NCBI GenBank assembly: GCA_021029095.1
Contig: JAJOHG010000070.1
Span: 1 to 64,000 of the forward strand
Source: Phellopilus nigrolimitatus
Taxonomy: Eukaryota; Basidiomycota; Agaricomycetes; Hymenochaetales; Hymenochaetaceae
Direction of reading: 5' to 3'
DNA length: 64,000 nt
Positions within the stretch are counted from its first letter, which is position 1. Each line of letters opens with the position of its first letter. Both the position numbers and the translations under genes were made by a program. The notes under the pieces are model-generated. The model was not told the origin of the DNA, did no database searches, and saw only the letters and a program-made list of their open reading frames with translations. Shown here piece by piece: positions 21,856 through 33,820 of this stretch.

Positions 21856-22947
21856 TCACGAAAAGTAAGTCGGGAGCACAAAAGCTAGCTTTGCCCTGTC
21901 CTCATCCTTCTGCTGCTCCGGACGCACCATGATGGAGAATCTCATGGAACCCGCCTCCTCGGAGAGGATATCGCCGCTCTCCGCTGCGTCGTGTAGGTCG
22001 GCAACAATGAGCTCCGTGACGCGACGCGACGTTTCAGCGTTGGTCTTGAGGGTCTTGAGGACGTCGGTAGCAGTCACAGCGTCGCTGTTCTCCCGCCACG
22101 AGTCGTAGTCAGTAGCCGTCGCGATGAGCGCGTAGCTGAGCTCTGCCTCGCGTGCGAGCTTCGCCTCGGGGAGCACGCTCATGTTGATGAGGTCGCCGCC
22201 CCACGACCTGTACATCTTGCTCTCCGCGCGCGTCGAGAACTGCGGGCCCTCCATGCACACGACCGTCTTCCCCGTGTGGAGGTCGACGCCGCGGCCCTCG
22301 AGCGCCGTGCGCACGCGCGCCTCGAGGAACGCGATGAGCTTGTTCGCGAACGGGTCGCCGAACTGCGCGTGCGCGACGATGCCCGTGCCCTCGAAGAAGG
22401 ACGCGGGGCGCACGCCCTTCGTGCGGTCGATGATCTGGTCCGGCAGCACGAAGTCTCCCGGCTTGATCTCCTCGCGCAGCGAGCCGACGGCGGAGAACGC
22501 GACAACGAGACGCACGCCGAGGGACTTGAGCGCCGCGATGTTGGCGCGCACGGGCACGGCGGACGGGGAGATAGTGTGCCCGGGCCCGTGACGCGCGAGG
22601 AAGGCGACGAGAGTACCACCTGGAGCTCTGGCGATAGTAATGGGCGAGCTGGGCCTTCCCCATGGCTTTCAAAGATGCCATTCAGAAAAACTGAGGTGTT
22701 TTTTGCAGCAAAGAAAAACTCACCGTCTCCGGGTTCACCTGCTTGCTAGTATCGCAACTTGATCAGCTCATTTCGTTCCAAAGTCGCATTTTTGAACAAA
22801 CTTACACGGGGGTCAGATTGTCTAAGTTGTACAATCCGCTTCCGCCAATGATGCCGACCAGGACTGTTCGCAACCTCCATGAGCTCAATGTATGCAGTTG
22901 AAAGAATATAATTTAATACCTTTCTCTGTTGAGCTTTCCGCGGACAT
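21856..22947 (-). CDS. MEU1: S-methyl-5'-thioadenosine phosphorylase
   Basis: This enzyme phosphorolyses methylthioadenosine to adenine and methylthioribose-1-phosphate, the first step of methionine salvage. Four exons fit exactly: 22920-22947 (28 nt, MSAESSTEK), 22806-22863 (58 nt, [20 protein letters not shown]), 22724-22745 (22 nt, KQVNPET) and 21856-22665. The last reads [89 protein letters not shown] and [20 protein letters not shown]. The phosphate-binding GGSG and RHG motifs, the purine-site [11 protein letters not shown] and NMS, and the ATATDYDSW segment are all present. Coding length is 918 nt (305 residues), close to the usual 300-350. It is divergent from the vitamin B6 gene across about 350 bp. 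The assignment is secure. Confidence 0.93.
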
Positions 22948-23298
22948 GAAGTTCCTAGTGACTATTCCAGCTATCCCGCGCGTAAAAATTCTAAGAACCG
23001 TCGTGGCCGATGTCGAAGAACGACTTGGAGGTCCATCGTCTGCAGATCGATGCAGGTATGAGGAGATGCGTGACGCACGTTTTGAAATTTGTTTGAGTGC
23101 CGCATTTCTATATAAGGGGTATAAACTGAGGTAAGGCGTGACAGAAAACTTCATCGAGAAAGTTTTTTTTTTGTTCCGGTCCGTCTCAAGCCCGCGCTCT
23201 CTGCACATCCATGACTCGGACTGCCAGCACAACCGCCGTTCATTACCAGGCTCTCGCAGAGGAACCTCCAAACTCGTGAAGAATTTCGGGTGTGCAGA
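22948..23298. promoter_or_regulatory. Shared divergent promoter region
   Basis: These 351 bp separate the start codons of the MTA phosphorylase (-) and PdxT (+) genes, so it is probably a bidirectional promoter. No clear TATA box stands at a standard distance on either side. Short frames inside are not conserved. Confidence 0.5.
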
Positions 23299-24275
23299 AT
23301 GCCGCAGAACGATGCTATCATCATTGGTATCTTAGGTACGTCGTACTTTGGTTTGTTCTGGCGACCCGCAAGTCCATTCTAATTCGTTTTGACTTCACAG
23401 CAATGCAAGGTGCATTCGCAGAGCATCAAATTATGCTTCAGAAGGTCCGCGTCTCAAGGCCGATCCAGATAGTCCTCATCCGCCAAGTTGAAGACCTTAA
23501 TCGGTGTGACGGGCTCGTCATCCCAGGAGGCGGTGCGTATTTCGCCAGTCATGCTTTTATCCCGGGTCCTCATTCAAATTACGGATATCTTAGAATCGAC
23601 AACGATTGCGCTCCTTGCGCGTCTTGCGGGTCTCACCGAGCCTCTCCGAGAATTCGTGCAGAAGAAGCCGGTGTGGGGAACGTGCGCGGGCGCGATCCTA
23701 CTGTCACAGGCGGTGGAGGGGATGAAGAATGGCGGGCAGGAGCTGCTGGGTGGTGTAGACGTCAAGACCGCGAGAAATGGATGGGGATCGCAGGTGAGTA
23801 CTCTAAACGCGGGTTCTGAGCGAATCTGCTATATGCTGAGCTATATCCGTAGGTTGAGTCCTTCGAAGCACCACTTTTTGTTGAGAGCCTCCGCGAGCCA
23901 AACCGCCCCTTTACCGGCGTCTTTATCCGCGCACCCGTACGTTCGGCCCATCTATCCTGTGTACAAACACATCTCAACGAGGTTTTTTTTTTGCTATAGG
24001 TCATCCTCGACGTGTCGCCCTCCGCGCTCTCCCCGCCCGTGCAGATCCTCGCACGGCTCTCCGCGGCTCTCCTCCCGCGCGGGCAACAGCTCATCGCGGT
24101 GGACGAGGATGATACGGACCCTCGTGACGCGCGCACGGTCGTCGCGCTGCGCCAGGGCCGCCATCTGCTCACGACGTTCCACCCGGAGCTCACGAAGGAC
24201 GACCGCTTCCATGAGTTCTTCGTGAAGGAGTGCGTGCTGCCCTCGCTAGAGACGTCGAAAGCAATTGCATCATAG
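23299..24275 (+). CDS. SNO1: Pyridoxal 5'-phosphate synthase glutaminase subunit (PdxT/SNO)
   Basis: PdxT hydrolyses glutamine and channels ammonia to the PdxS/SNZ subunit, which makes pyridoxal phosphate. The start ATG 23299 reads [13 protein letters not shown], then intron 1. Exon 2 begins [16 protein letters not shown] and reaches [15 protein letters not shown]. An intron (donor GTGCGT, about 23535-23592) interrupts the PGGES motif, continuing [36 protein letters not shown] carries the nucleophilic Cys. After the next intron comes [20 protein letters not shown] and TGVFIRAP; the last exon starts VILDVSP and contains [17 protein letters not shown] with the catalytic His and Glu. Stop TAG is 24273-24275. 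The catalytic triad is complete and size (about 250 residues) is typical for eukaryotic members. The PdxS partner is not in this window. Confidence 0.92.
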
Positions 24276-24881
24276 AGTGCTTGGAATTCCTGTGTGTGTG
24301 ATTGATAAATTATCTCGTGTCTCTGTGCTTTTGGGATCTTGCATATAATCTACTGTGCCCTTGTCTAGAGAAAACATGGAAGCGGCTGTATGTGTACTTA
24401 GATGATCTTCTGTTCTTAAGGATTTTGTTTATAAATGTATTCTAGCGGATCTCTTGTGTGAACTGGTCCCGCTACTAATTTGTACATCTCGATAGCCAAC
24501 TTCTTTCATTTCGCTAAGTCCACCATATGTAAAACACACTTAGTAACGAGCTCGGACGACTCACGTCACTTCGGTGCGACCGCTGGTGACTAAGAACTCG
24601 GGAGGAGATTGTCTATCTGCCATTCCGGAGAACAGGCCATCTTGTTCCAGATCAAATTACTCGGTCCTTTGGTGTCCGCCTCGTCATCAGCCCGGGCTCC
24701 GAGCAGAGATTGTGGTCTCATCCATAACTTCGACAAACTCCGTTCGGTTTCTCTTCAACTTGGAGATTGAAGGCCCTCCAATCATTGTACTCGCGTGCAA
24801 CTTATCAGGTTGAATCCTAATATTTTACTCGTCTCTAAACCTCTCGTCTTCCTGGCTGTTTGACTCTTCTTCTCTTTAAAT
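24276..24881 (+). other. Intergenic region
   Basis: 3' flank of PdxT and promoter of the hydrolase gene. CTTTAAATA about 10 bp before ATG 24882 is AT-rich, but no clear TATA box stands out. No gene seen. Confidence 0.4.
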
Positions 24882-26570
24882 ATGAGGATTCTTCTGAAAA
24901 TGCATCCGATGCTCTCGAGTCTCTCCCTGCTCTGTACTCTCATCGTTCCGTCCCTATCATCAGACTCCGCTGTCTCTGCCTTAAAGCCTTTCCATCCTGA
25001 TTCGTTTCCAAAAAATGTGGCAAATTGCAAGGCTATCAATCGACATGAAGGAGTAGAGAAAGACATTCAAATCCGTGCGTCTTTTCTTATTTGGCTGTAG
25101 GGTGCTTTCTGACATTGAGAGGACTTGCAGAATACGTTGAAGTGAACTCGCTCGCATCGAAAACGATCGTAATGGTGCACGGATGGCCTGGTCTCTGGAC
25201 CAATTGGGCGCACCAGATTCTTGAATTTCAAGTAAGAGAATAAAGATATAAAGCTGTACTATCCGAAAGGATGCTAAGTAAACTCACGCTTTTGATTTTT
25301 AGGACGATTACCACATCATCGCGCCCGACCAGCGCGGGTTTGGTGCGTCCACGCACCCGGGCGACGTAGAAGCGTCGGGAACGATGGGTGACCTTGTGGC
25401 CGATTTGGTGTGTGTACTCAAAGATACAGGTGTAAACAACGCGATCTGCCTCGGGTTCGTCAAAGCTTCCTCCTTCAAATCATCACAAATCTAATCTCTA
25501 TCCTGTGCAGTCATGATTGGGGCGCACAAGTATGCTGGGAAGCCGCACGGATGCGGCCTGACATTTTCGAGGCTGTCGCAACAGCGGTCCTACCCGTAAG
25601 CGCATGTCGTCTGTGTTGTCTGGTAGAAAATAGTCTTCGTGCTAATTTTATCTTTCAGTATATTCAGGCAAGCGGCCCTTTCACGCCCAGTTCTGCGCTC
25701 GTTGGCGTCCTTCCGCGCCTAGCGTACCAACTCTACTTCCAGGATCAGACGACGACGGCGGTAGAAGAGCTGGATAAGGACGTGAGGAAGAGTCTGCGGG
25801 CAGTGTACCGAAGCGTCGAGAGCCCGCCGCCAGACTCGTTCTTGAAGAGCACAGATTCCTTTTTGGGGGCGTATGGAGATGCAGAGGTAGATATCCTTGT
25901 CTTTTTCCATGCCTGCTTCATCTTGTTGACAATTTGTTTTACTTGTGACAAGATCGAAGCGATTCCGTATATGACGAAGGAAGAGGAAGACTACCTTGTC
26001 GAGCAGTACTCTATCCAGGGCTTTAAAAATAGTATGTTGCTCATACCGAAATCGTCCATTTCGTTTTTTTGACCTATATGTCTTTGCCGTAATTCTCGTA
26101 AACCCAGCTCTGCAGTTCTACACACATACTGTATAGTCCTTTTTCCATCTATTCATTCTTCGTATGCTCACAAACGCAATAGAACCGCTATGCAGCATGG
26201 GAGCTGGATCACACGCAGGCGAACTACACGATTCACCAGCCCGCACTCTCAATCTTGCCGACACGCGACCCTGTCGCGGACTGGGCGGCGGCTGCGAAGG
26301 TCCTGGGCTCGGCGAAGTTCGTCCCGAATCTTGCTACCGAGGTCAGTCCGCCTTACCGTTGTCCAACGTTAACCTGTCTTCATACGGATCGCGCCTTGAA
26401 CCTTGCAGACACTCCCAACGGCACACTGGATCCAGCTCGAGAAGCCTGTCGAGTTCAACGCGATGCTGCGAAAGTGGCTCGCCGCGCTCCCGATTTCTGG
26501 AGACAGTCAAACGGCAGAGAAAACAGCAGAAACAGAGATGGAGCAGAAACATCTTGCCGACGAACTCTAG
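24882..26570 (+). CDS. Alpha/beta hydrolase, epoxide-hydrolase type, with signal peptide
   Basis: Proteins of this fold open epoxides or cleave esters with an Asp-His-Asp triad. The start MRILLKMHPMLSSLSLLCTL is followed by a hydrophobic secretion signal ending about VSALKPF. Exons include YVEVNSLASKTIVMVHGWPG (oxyanion HGWPG), LWTNWAHQILEFQ, DYHIIAPDQRGFGASTHPGD, then an intron inside LG|HDWGA that puts the nucleophile Asp in HDWGAQVCWEAARMRPDIFE. The lid region follows (YIQASGPFTPSSALVGVLPR, AVEELDKDVRKSLRAVYRSV, EAIPYMTKEEEDYLVEQYSI). Near the end LSILPTRDPVADW supplies the likely acid and TLPTAHWIQLEKP the catalytic His. Stop TAG 26568-26570. Its final intron and lid exon recur as scraps at about 33390 and 46050, showing it belonged to the repeated module with the SDR and P450 genes. 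Substrate unknown. Confidence 0.85.
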
Positions 26571-27135
26571 CTGGCCCGTGAGAAGTGAAAGGTATCCCTG
26601 GTACAGATGTTTAGCTTTCGGCATCTACTGCCTCATCGTGTATTTCTTGGAATGTTGTCCTACTGTCGATAGTGCGTGCACGAGGCCTACTATGCAACGG
26701 TGGTGTTCTATTGTTCTTGCTCAGCCAATTGTCGGCGTACGCGTCGAAGCAGCATCGGGAGCTGATTAATGCGACGAGGTTACTCTGTCGCTTACAAACA
26801 CTCATATATATGTTGCGCATGATCGCGCCATTCCGTTAAACATGACTACTGTGCTGTGGCTGTACAGCGAGCGCACCTATGTTACACGTTGAGTAAAGAG
26901 TGGTCCTTTCCTGATTTGTACTCCCCACTAAGCTGGTTTCCGACGAGCTCGACATCCGCATAAGAGCCAAGCACATAGATACCCCATCCCTTGGCAAGAT
27001 TGAATGTATGTTGCTCAGCAAGTGCTGAGTGAGCAGCTACTTTAGTAATGGTCCCTATACACGCTGGTACGGTAGCTCATGCAGCTGTCTGAGTTGGTGC
27101 CCGCCCGGTTAGCGGTTAGGTAGGAGAGGGAAGGG
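26571..27135 (+). repeat. Module-linking flank (copy A)
   Basis: Sequence between the hydrolase and SDR1 recurs with high similarity at about 33445-34267 (copy B, interrupted by a MITE) and about 46140-46644 (copy C). Landmarks in each are ATAGTGCGTGCAC, CAGCCAATTGTCGGCGTACG, CTGTCGCTTACA, TTGCTCAGCAAGTGCTGAGTG and GTCTGAGTTGGTGCCCGC. No gene lies within. Confidence 0.75.
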
Positions 27136-27143
27136 TATATAAG
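27136..27143 (+). promoter_or_regulatory. TATA box of SDR1
   Basis: GAAGGGTATATAAG, 101 bp before ATG 27237. The identical GAAGGGTATATAAG occurs 101 bp before SDR2 and SDR3. Confidence 0.7.
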
Positions 27144-27236
27144 AAGGACGCAAGTTCAAAAGACAGGTCATTAAGCACTTGCACATTTTTGAGCCAAGAT
27201 CAACCGCTCGACGTCCACGCATTCTAGCAAAGCACA

Positions 27237-28232
27237 ATGGCAACACTCGAGGGAAAGAAAATCGCAATCGTTGGTGGCTCGTCTGGCATCGGTTACGCCG
27301 TCGCAAAAGCTTCCTTGCTCTCGCTTGCCGACCACGTTATCATCGGCTCGTCCTCTCAGACGAAGGTGGAAGCTGCAGTTTCCAAAATCCAAGCTGAGCT
27401 TTCAAACAAGGCCGTCAAGGGGACGATTTCGGGCGAGGTCATCAATGCGAGGGACTCGGCTTCCGTGAAAGCCTTCTTCGCGAAGGTTGGCGAGATCGAC
27501 CATTTGGTTTGGAGCAGCGGAGATTCGCTGCCAATAGGCTTCTTAGACGTGGATTTAGAGCAGCGTAAAGGTCCGTTTTATAATTTCTGGATATCGTTAA
27601 AACCGACCTATTTGCTGACTCCAAACGTAAACAGACGTATTTGATGTACAGTTCTGGGGTGCAGCAGTGGCTGCACAGACAGCAAAGATCAACGAAGGAG
27701 GATCTATCACATTCACGATTGGTGAGTTGGCGAAAATGCATACCGTCTGCGATTATATATATGTTTGGCTAACATTGGCTTCCAGGTGCGGCGCTCAGCA
27801 AGCCACATTCCGGATGGTCCTTGGTAGCTAGCATCGCTGGTGCAGTAGACGGTCTCACTCGGGGGCTGGCGGTAGATCTAGCCCCGATCCGAGTGAACGT
27901 CGTCAGTCCTGGGGTCGTTGATACGGAGGTAAGCCTGTTTATGTATAACATTCCTTGCCGATGCTACTTGCTTATATTTCCTTTAACCTGGTGAAGCTTT
28001 GGGACTCGTTGGCGCCTGACGCCAAGAAGCAAATGATCGAGGCGACTGCGAAATCGCTTCTCGTGAAGCACGTCGCTGGCCCCGACGAGATTGCCGAAGC
28101 CTATACATTCTTGATGAAGTAAGCTCTATAACCCATGTTGAGTTTCAATTTAGATGCTAAGATATGGGCGATAGGTGTGCGTACATCACCGTGAAAAGGA
28201 TTGAGGTGGACGGCGGCATGCTACTTGCGTAG
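27237..28232 (+). CDS. Atypical short-chain dehydrogenase, copy A
   Basis: This is a Rossmann-fold SDR of about 245 residues. MATLEGKKIAIVGGSSGIGY carries the glycine-rich cofactor loop (GGSSGIG in place of TGxxxGIG). SGEVINARDSASVKAFFAKV and EIDHLVWSSGDS correspond to the NNAG region, altered to WSSGD. After an intron: DVFDVQFWGAAVAAQTAKIN, EGGSITFTI, intron, GAALSKPHSGWSLVASIAGA and VDGLTRGLAVDLAPIRVNVV with SPG. Then LWDSLAPDAKKQMIEATAKS, GPDEIAEAYTFLMK and, in the last exon, CAYITVKRIEVDGGMLLA. Where classical SDRs have YxxxK before the 'LTRxLAxELAP' helix, this protein has LVASIAG, so both Tyr and Lys are missing. The fold seems intact, so it may bind NAD(P)H without standard SDR chemistry or use another residue. 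Copies B and C share this loss. Confidence 0.85.
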
Positions 28233-28555
28233 TCAAACGCATACTTAGTGAAACAACAGGAAGTGCTGGGTTTGCATCGAGGGATCCATATTCTATATGA
28301 CTCGTCAGTAATAATCAATCAATGAGAAAAAGTCGGAAGATTAGGAACAGCGAATGTTACGCAAACTTACAATTGTATGCATGGTCATTACCCCAACAAG
28401 TGGCTAAGTTGTATCAGCTAGAAGGAAAAATAATTGAGTGAAAATATATGCTAATTATTAGGCTTCAAGCTTCAAGAGCAGTGAGATGGACAATTCGATT
28501 TTGTTGTGCGCAGGCTGTTGAAGTGCTCATCAGTCATCTACTACTAGTAGTACTA

Positions 28556-29132
28556 CAGTGTAAGCAGGCAAAAAGCGGCACCTCTATAGGGGCCGCAATT
28601 TTACGAATTTTGGTCTGAGATTTTAATTTTCATAATATAAGTAAGAGAGAAACGCAAATTTAAGCACTTTCCCGATTAAGCAAGTTTTGTTTCAAATTTT
28701 CGGACAAAAAAAAAAGAAAAAAAGACCTTCTACACTTTTGAGAGGCACCTTCGTGGAATTATTCTGAAAAATTGCTGTGAATCTGGATGGGATGTAAGGT
28801 AATATAAGTCCAATTGTCAAATCCCTGAGGTTCTGAAGGTTCGCAAGGCCATCTAAAGGCTGAAGCTGCCATCCAGACTTGTTGTAAAACAATAACCGAC
28901 ATTACGTCATAATTTTACCTTCCATAAAAGGCAGTATATTGCATGTTTCAAATTTTCGGAGGCTGATTTTTTTAAACTTCGGCTGAATCAAAACTTAGCA
29001 ACAAGGATACAAGGTACATAGTATTCAGGCATATGTAATTGGAAAAAAGGAGTTGAATGCGGGATATTACGACCTCTGAAAAAAAAGTTTCATGGAGCTT
29101 GCCGAGCTACCGTATTTTGACTGCTTACACTG
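28556..29132. mobile_element. TA-flanked MITE (Tc1/mariner-like), 577 bp
   Basis: The ends are CAGTGTAAGCAG at 28556 and CTGCTTACACTG at 29121-29132, each flanked by TA and, beyond that, by CTAGTAGTAC-like mirrored sequence. The interior is AT-rich with homopolymer runs and no gene. The corresponding spacer after SDR3 (47743-48115) lacks it, showing insertion after the modules duplicated. Confidence 0.8.
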
Positions 29133-29159
29133 TACTAGTACTACATGTAATAATACAAT

Positions 29160-30311
29160 GTCACGTGCGGTCTCATGACAGGCACATTACATAATCATTT
29201 CTTAGTTCAAGTTTGGCATACTGTTCAGTTTCCTCACTACAATCGACTGTGTCACTGCATTGGCCAGGCATTTTTGTCCAGGAGATCGGTCAGACTGCCA
29301 CTACATCATCGTGCCAGCGTCCCCTCCAAACTAGCGGGATTTCTGGCGACTTTACGACAGAGGGACAGCTCGCATCGCATCACAACCTCGATGGGCCAAT
29401 CTGAACACGATGACCGCTTCTGACCGCTTCTGAGCCTCTCCGTGTGCTTCTTCCTTGAAAGTTCTTGTTCTGAGCTTATGTCTCTTCAAGTTATCTCTGC
29501 ATGTCGATATTCTTCTTTCTGTAGAAGCTGCGGTGACTTTTATCAGGATCAAAGACTCCTGACTCGGATGTTTCCCACATGCACGGAGTGCTGTAAAACC
29601 CGGTTGTCTTCATCCCTGCGATACGAACTATGACGGTACTGGTGTAAGATAGCGTTTGTGGGAACATCGATTCTGTTAGGACTGAAAGTGGTGTCGCCAG
29701 TCTTCGTATTACAATAAGAAGAACCAGATGAAGGCGATATCGATGGCCGACGAAGTCGTGTTTGCGGGCACAATCCTTTTGTTCGTGCAGGGACAACGTA
29801 TCCTAAAAGGACACTTCTCGTGGCTACTTATAGCTGTTATCCTCTACTGATTGTTCCTGAAAGAAAAGCAATGGGCGGTCTATGTTGACCTGGTAATGCT
29901 CCGGAAACACTATGTTACCTACTAATCAAAGTCAGTGTGTCTAGGTATGACTCATTTGTTTACAGCTTGGACAACAAGGACCATTTGATACTATGATGCC
30001 ACATTTCAGTCACTTCAATATTTTCTACAGTCTTCGACTGGTTCTCCGGATAAAAGGAAAACGCAGATGATCTCAAGCTCAATCCTGCTGCCAAGACTGC
30101 CTGTCTAGTTTGCACTCTCGCCGGGAAGTGCTTCGCCGCGAACGGACATCGGACATTGCGATTCGTCGCCCTTCTCTGCTATCGAATAGGTTTTGTCATT
30201 CCCATGCAGCGAGTAATATGAGCTGACAGAGCGGGCCTTTTTCCCCTTCTCACAGACGGATGGACGGACGCTGTGTCTGTAACGCTCTGATCAACAATAA
30301 CAGGAGAAGAG
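29160..30311 (+). repeat. P450 upstream block, copy A
   Basis: About 1.1 kb upstream of P450 A recurs at about 48020-49120 (copy C) and, from about 44140, upstream of the P450 B pseudogene. It includes a formerly coding-looking segment (about 29940-30180) with in-frame stops here, whereas copy C is open for 96 codons. No functional gene is supported in this copy. Confidence 0.7.
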
Positions 30312-30319
30312 TATATTAA
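30312..30319 (+). promoter_or_regulatory. TATA-like box of P450 A
   Basis: AGTATATTAATACAC about 57-64 bp before ATG 30376. The same block precedes P450 B (44469-44476); in P450 C it reads TATATAAAT. Confidence 0.55.
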
Positions 30320-30375
30320 TACACTATGTCTCGTCACTTCCAGCTTTGTCTAGTATTTGAGTCTCAAATACAGCC

Positions 30376-32822
30376 ATGATTATCTCCAATTCTACTGCTC
30401 AAGTGTTCGCCGTCGTCTTGGGCACGTATGCGCTTTGGCGCGTCCTAAAAAAATTCTTTGTCAAGACTCCGTTGTCGAACATCCCCGGCCCACCCAAAAC
30501 ATCGTGGCTGAAGGGTGCGTATTTCGTGTTCAAGTGCTGGGACTAGCCTTACGCGGTATTTGAGCAGGTAATTTCGATCAAGTTTATAGTAACAATGGAT
30601 GGGAATTCCACCGTAAGCTGTATGAGGATTATGGCGGCGCTGTCAGAGTGGACATGCTTTTGGGAGTGCGTCGAAAGTAGCTCGTCGTGAAGTCAGTATT
30701 CTGAAATCAACCGTGTATAGGATGAACAACTTTTCGTTTCTGATCCGCTTGCGCTGCACCACATACTCGTCAAGGACCAGTACGTCTTCGAAGAAACGGA
30801 TCCATTTTTGATGTGAGTCAGGGCATTACTTACCTTTCGAACACAATCTCATGAAAAACTGCTATTCAGGTCTAACAGGTTGTTCTTCGGGAAGAGCCTT
30901 TTGTCAACTCTTGGTGAGTGTGGTTCTCCGTGATGCAACGAATTAGTGCAAACAACAACCCATCCCGCTTCACAGGTGAGGAGCATAAGAAGCAGCGCAA
31001 GATGCTCAACCCTGTATTTTCCCTAAAACATATGCGCGAACTGATTCCAGTCTTCCATCCGATTGCTCACAAGGTGCACTATTCTTATCATTCTTTGGGA
31101 TTTATCCTGAAGGTGAACCTGACCTACCCTAATCTCTATATTTTCTATGCGTTTTGTGAGTAGTTGCAAACGGTGCTCGAGCGTGAAGTCTCCAAAGGGG
31201 AAGAACATATTGACGTCATGATGTGGGTGTCTCGCGCCGCGCTCGAATACATTGGTCAGGGCGGGCTTGGCTACTCATTCGACGCGCTCGACGAGCAAAA
31301 GACTAATAAGTATAGCGAGTCACTGAAGAACTTTCTGTGCGTCGCTTTATTCAAATATTATGGACGTGACCTTGAGCTGACAAAATCAAACTGATTGCCT
31401 TTTTATTCTACGTCTGTAACGCATGCACAGCCGTGTATTCTTTCGCCTCAGCTTTATACGCATGTATCTACCTTGGCTTGTCAAGCTCGGCTCGCCAGAG
31501 TTCCGTCGTCGGGCATTGAATGTACTAAACCACATTCCATCGTTTCGCCCGATCAAAGAGCTCACAGAGTTCACGGACTTGATCGAGGGATGCTCGCGCG
31601 GGATCCTCAAAGGAAAGCAACAGGCGCTCGCGAAGGGTGACGAGGCAATGCAGAAGCAGGTTGGAGCGGGGAAGGATATCATGAGCGTGCTTCGTACGCA
31701 TCTCTGCTTGAAATTACCGAAATTCATTCATCTGAAAGGGAGGGTAATTAGTCAAAGCGACAGATGGAGCCGATGGAAGCAGCCTACCTGAATCAGAGCT
31801 TCTTGCACACATGAGGTTCGCTCTGTCTTTTTCCACCTCAGGACTGAATGACCTCGATTATTTATGCCGCTATTTCAGCACATTCATTTTCGCTGGGCAT
31901 GACACGACGACAAGCGCAATAAGCCGCACGCTCGACGTCCTGTCTCATCGGCCTGACGTGCAGTCGCGGTTGCGAGAGGAGGTGACCGCGGCGCGCAAGA
32001 AGCGCGGCGGTACCGATCTCGACTACGATACTCTTATGGGCCTGCCGTATCTCGACGCTGTGTGCCGCGAGACGCTGCGCGTCTTCCCGCCTGCGACACA
32101 AGTCGACCGCATGTATGTTCCCATGCCTTCAGTTAAGCTCCTATTTACATAACTCACATGGCTTTGAAGAACAAAGAAGGACGTCGTCCTTCCGCTTGCC
32201 TTTCCCCTCCGACCCGGGGATGGGAAGACCGAGATTAAGGAAATCCCGCTCAAGAAAAACACCACTGTCATCGTTTCGATCTTGGGCGCAAACCGGAGTA
32301 AGGCAATCTGGGGCAACGATGCGAACGAGTGGAAGCCGGAGCGTTGGCTTCAGCCGCTGCCGGAGAGCGTTGCAACAGCGCACCTCCCGGGTGTATATTC
32401 GCAGATGTGCGTATGCTTCCATTACTTTTGTATTTTTAGTAGGGGCACCCAACTTAAATCAATTTTTATTTTTATTGGATAGGATGACGTTTCTAGGAGG
32501 CGGGAGGGCATGCATGTGCGCGAACATAAATCTCATGTTTGTTTCTGTCGACTTACTATGAATTTCTTGTAGCGGGTTCAAATTTTCTGAGATGGAACTG
32601 AGTGAGTCGTACATCTCCTTTCTTCGAACGTCAAAATATCGTAACTCAACTCGTTTTCTCCAAGAACTGGTCCTATCCGTGCTCTTGGAGAAGTTTGTCT
32701 TTGCACCCGGACCAGAGATCGAATGGGAGATGGGCGCCTTGCATTCGCCTGTCCTCAAGAACTCGGAAGACAGGTCCCAACAGCTTCCCTTGAAGGTGAC
32801 GTTTGCCAACGGCAAATGTTGA
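30376..32822 (+). CDS. Cytochrome P450, copy A (apparently intact)
   Basis: This is a membrane-anchored haem monooxygenase. The start reads MIISNSTAQVFAVVLGTYAL, an N-terminal anchor, followed by the proline hinge NIPGPPKTSW. Exons continue NFDQVYSNNGWEFHRKLYED, EEHKKQRKMLNPVFSLKHMR (helix C), MWVSRAALEYIGQGGLGYSF, SPEFRRRALNVLNHIPSFRP, the I-helix TFIFAGHDTTTSAISRTLDV, ExxR in CRETLRVFPPATQVDRM, NEWKPERWLQPLP, and the haem loop MTFLGGGRAC, split by an intron, then IGFKFSEMEL. The axial Cys is that of GGGRAC. The last exon begins LVLSVLLEKF and ends FANGKC with TGA 32820-32822. About twelve introns of about 50-60 nt interrupt it. All expected motifs are present. It follows the hydrolase and SDR1 on the same strand. 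CYP family number cannot be assigned by eye. Confidence 0.9.
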
Positions 32823-33384
32823 TGGTTTACTCCCTTTGCTGAGGGAACCTGAAGAACACGGAAATTGTTGTACTGTACTTGTCTTTGTCCTTAAAAATCG
32901 GCAAAATTGAAAATGAAACTCGAAGTGTATTAGATTAGGGCGGGTTGAGCAATCAGAATTGTTTTGAGCTATGAATGAGATCGAAAGAAAAATGGTAGAC
33001 AAGTGTGGCTTGATTTACATACAGTGAAATCTTACGTAATAGTCAGGGCTAAGTACAAGCTGATAAATATCTGTTTCTCTCAAGAGTCGATGAAGTTCCT
33101 TCAAAGGACTCAAAAGTCTGCTCGCCCTCAGAAAGGCACTACTAGTACGGATCAAGGATTTGAGGTGGAGTGATAATTAGGAGGCTTCCACCAATCCAAA
33201 CTCCAGAATCCTATTCCATTCTAGATCCGTTATTCGGCCGTGATCCGTCGTTCGTACGACGTACATGATGGAGGATTTGTACCTGTGAACAGCAATAGTT
33301 AATTTTGATTAGTTCATTATCTAGTATAATGGCACATGCTGGCTCCACATATCGACGCATATTCGTGGATAATGTTTAGCCGTA
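32823..33384 (+). other. Intergenic region after P450 A
   Basis: No gene or recognised repeat. It ends where the hydrolase scrap of unit B begins. Confidence 0.4.
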
Positions 33385-33820
33385 ATACGGATGCCTTACC
33401 GTTGTCCAACGTTAACCTCTGTCTTCATACGGATCGCACCTGGCCCATAAGAAGTGAAAGATGTCCTTGGTGCTGAGTCCTGACTCTTTAGCTTCCGGCT
33501 ACTACCGTGACTGTATTTCTTGGAATGCTGACCTTCTGTCGATAGTGCGTGCACGAGGCCTACTAGCTAACAGTAGTGTCCTATTGTTTTTTTCTTTGCT
33601 CAGCCAATTGTCGGCGTACGCGCCGGGAGCTGATTGATGCGATGAAGTTACTCTGTCGCTTACAAACGTTCATATATATGTTGTGCATGATCGCCCCGAC
33701 ATTCTCGCCTTTCTGCTAAACATGATTACTGTGTTCTGACTGTACATGTACAGCGCCATTTAAAGGCTAGCGTACCCATGTTACACGTTAGTTTATTTAT
33801 TTATTTATTATTTAAATCAC
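33385..33820 (+). pseudogene. Hydrolase remnant and linker of unit B
   Basis: GCCTTACCGTTGTCCAACGT at about 33396 and CATACGGATCGC match the last intron of the hydrolase gene (26342-26400). It is joined directly to sequence that in unit A follows the hydrolase stop codon (CTGGCCC, AGAAGTGAAAG). Thus the hydrolase of this unit is deleted except for a small piece. The module-linking flank continues to about 33790. Confidence 0.75.

Noticed and set aside
31735..32330. Apparent frameshift in P450 A after the DRM segment
   Set aside because: Using the donor GTTCCC after CGCATGTAT and the acceptor ACAAAG restores the frame into KDVVLPLAFPLRPGDGK, so the gene is intact here.
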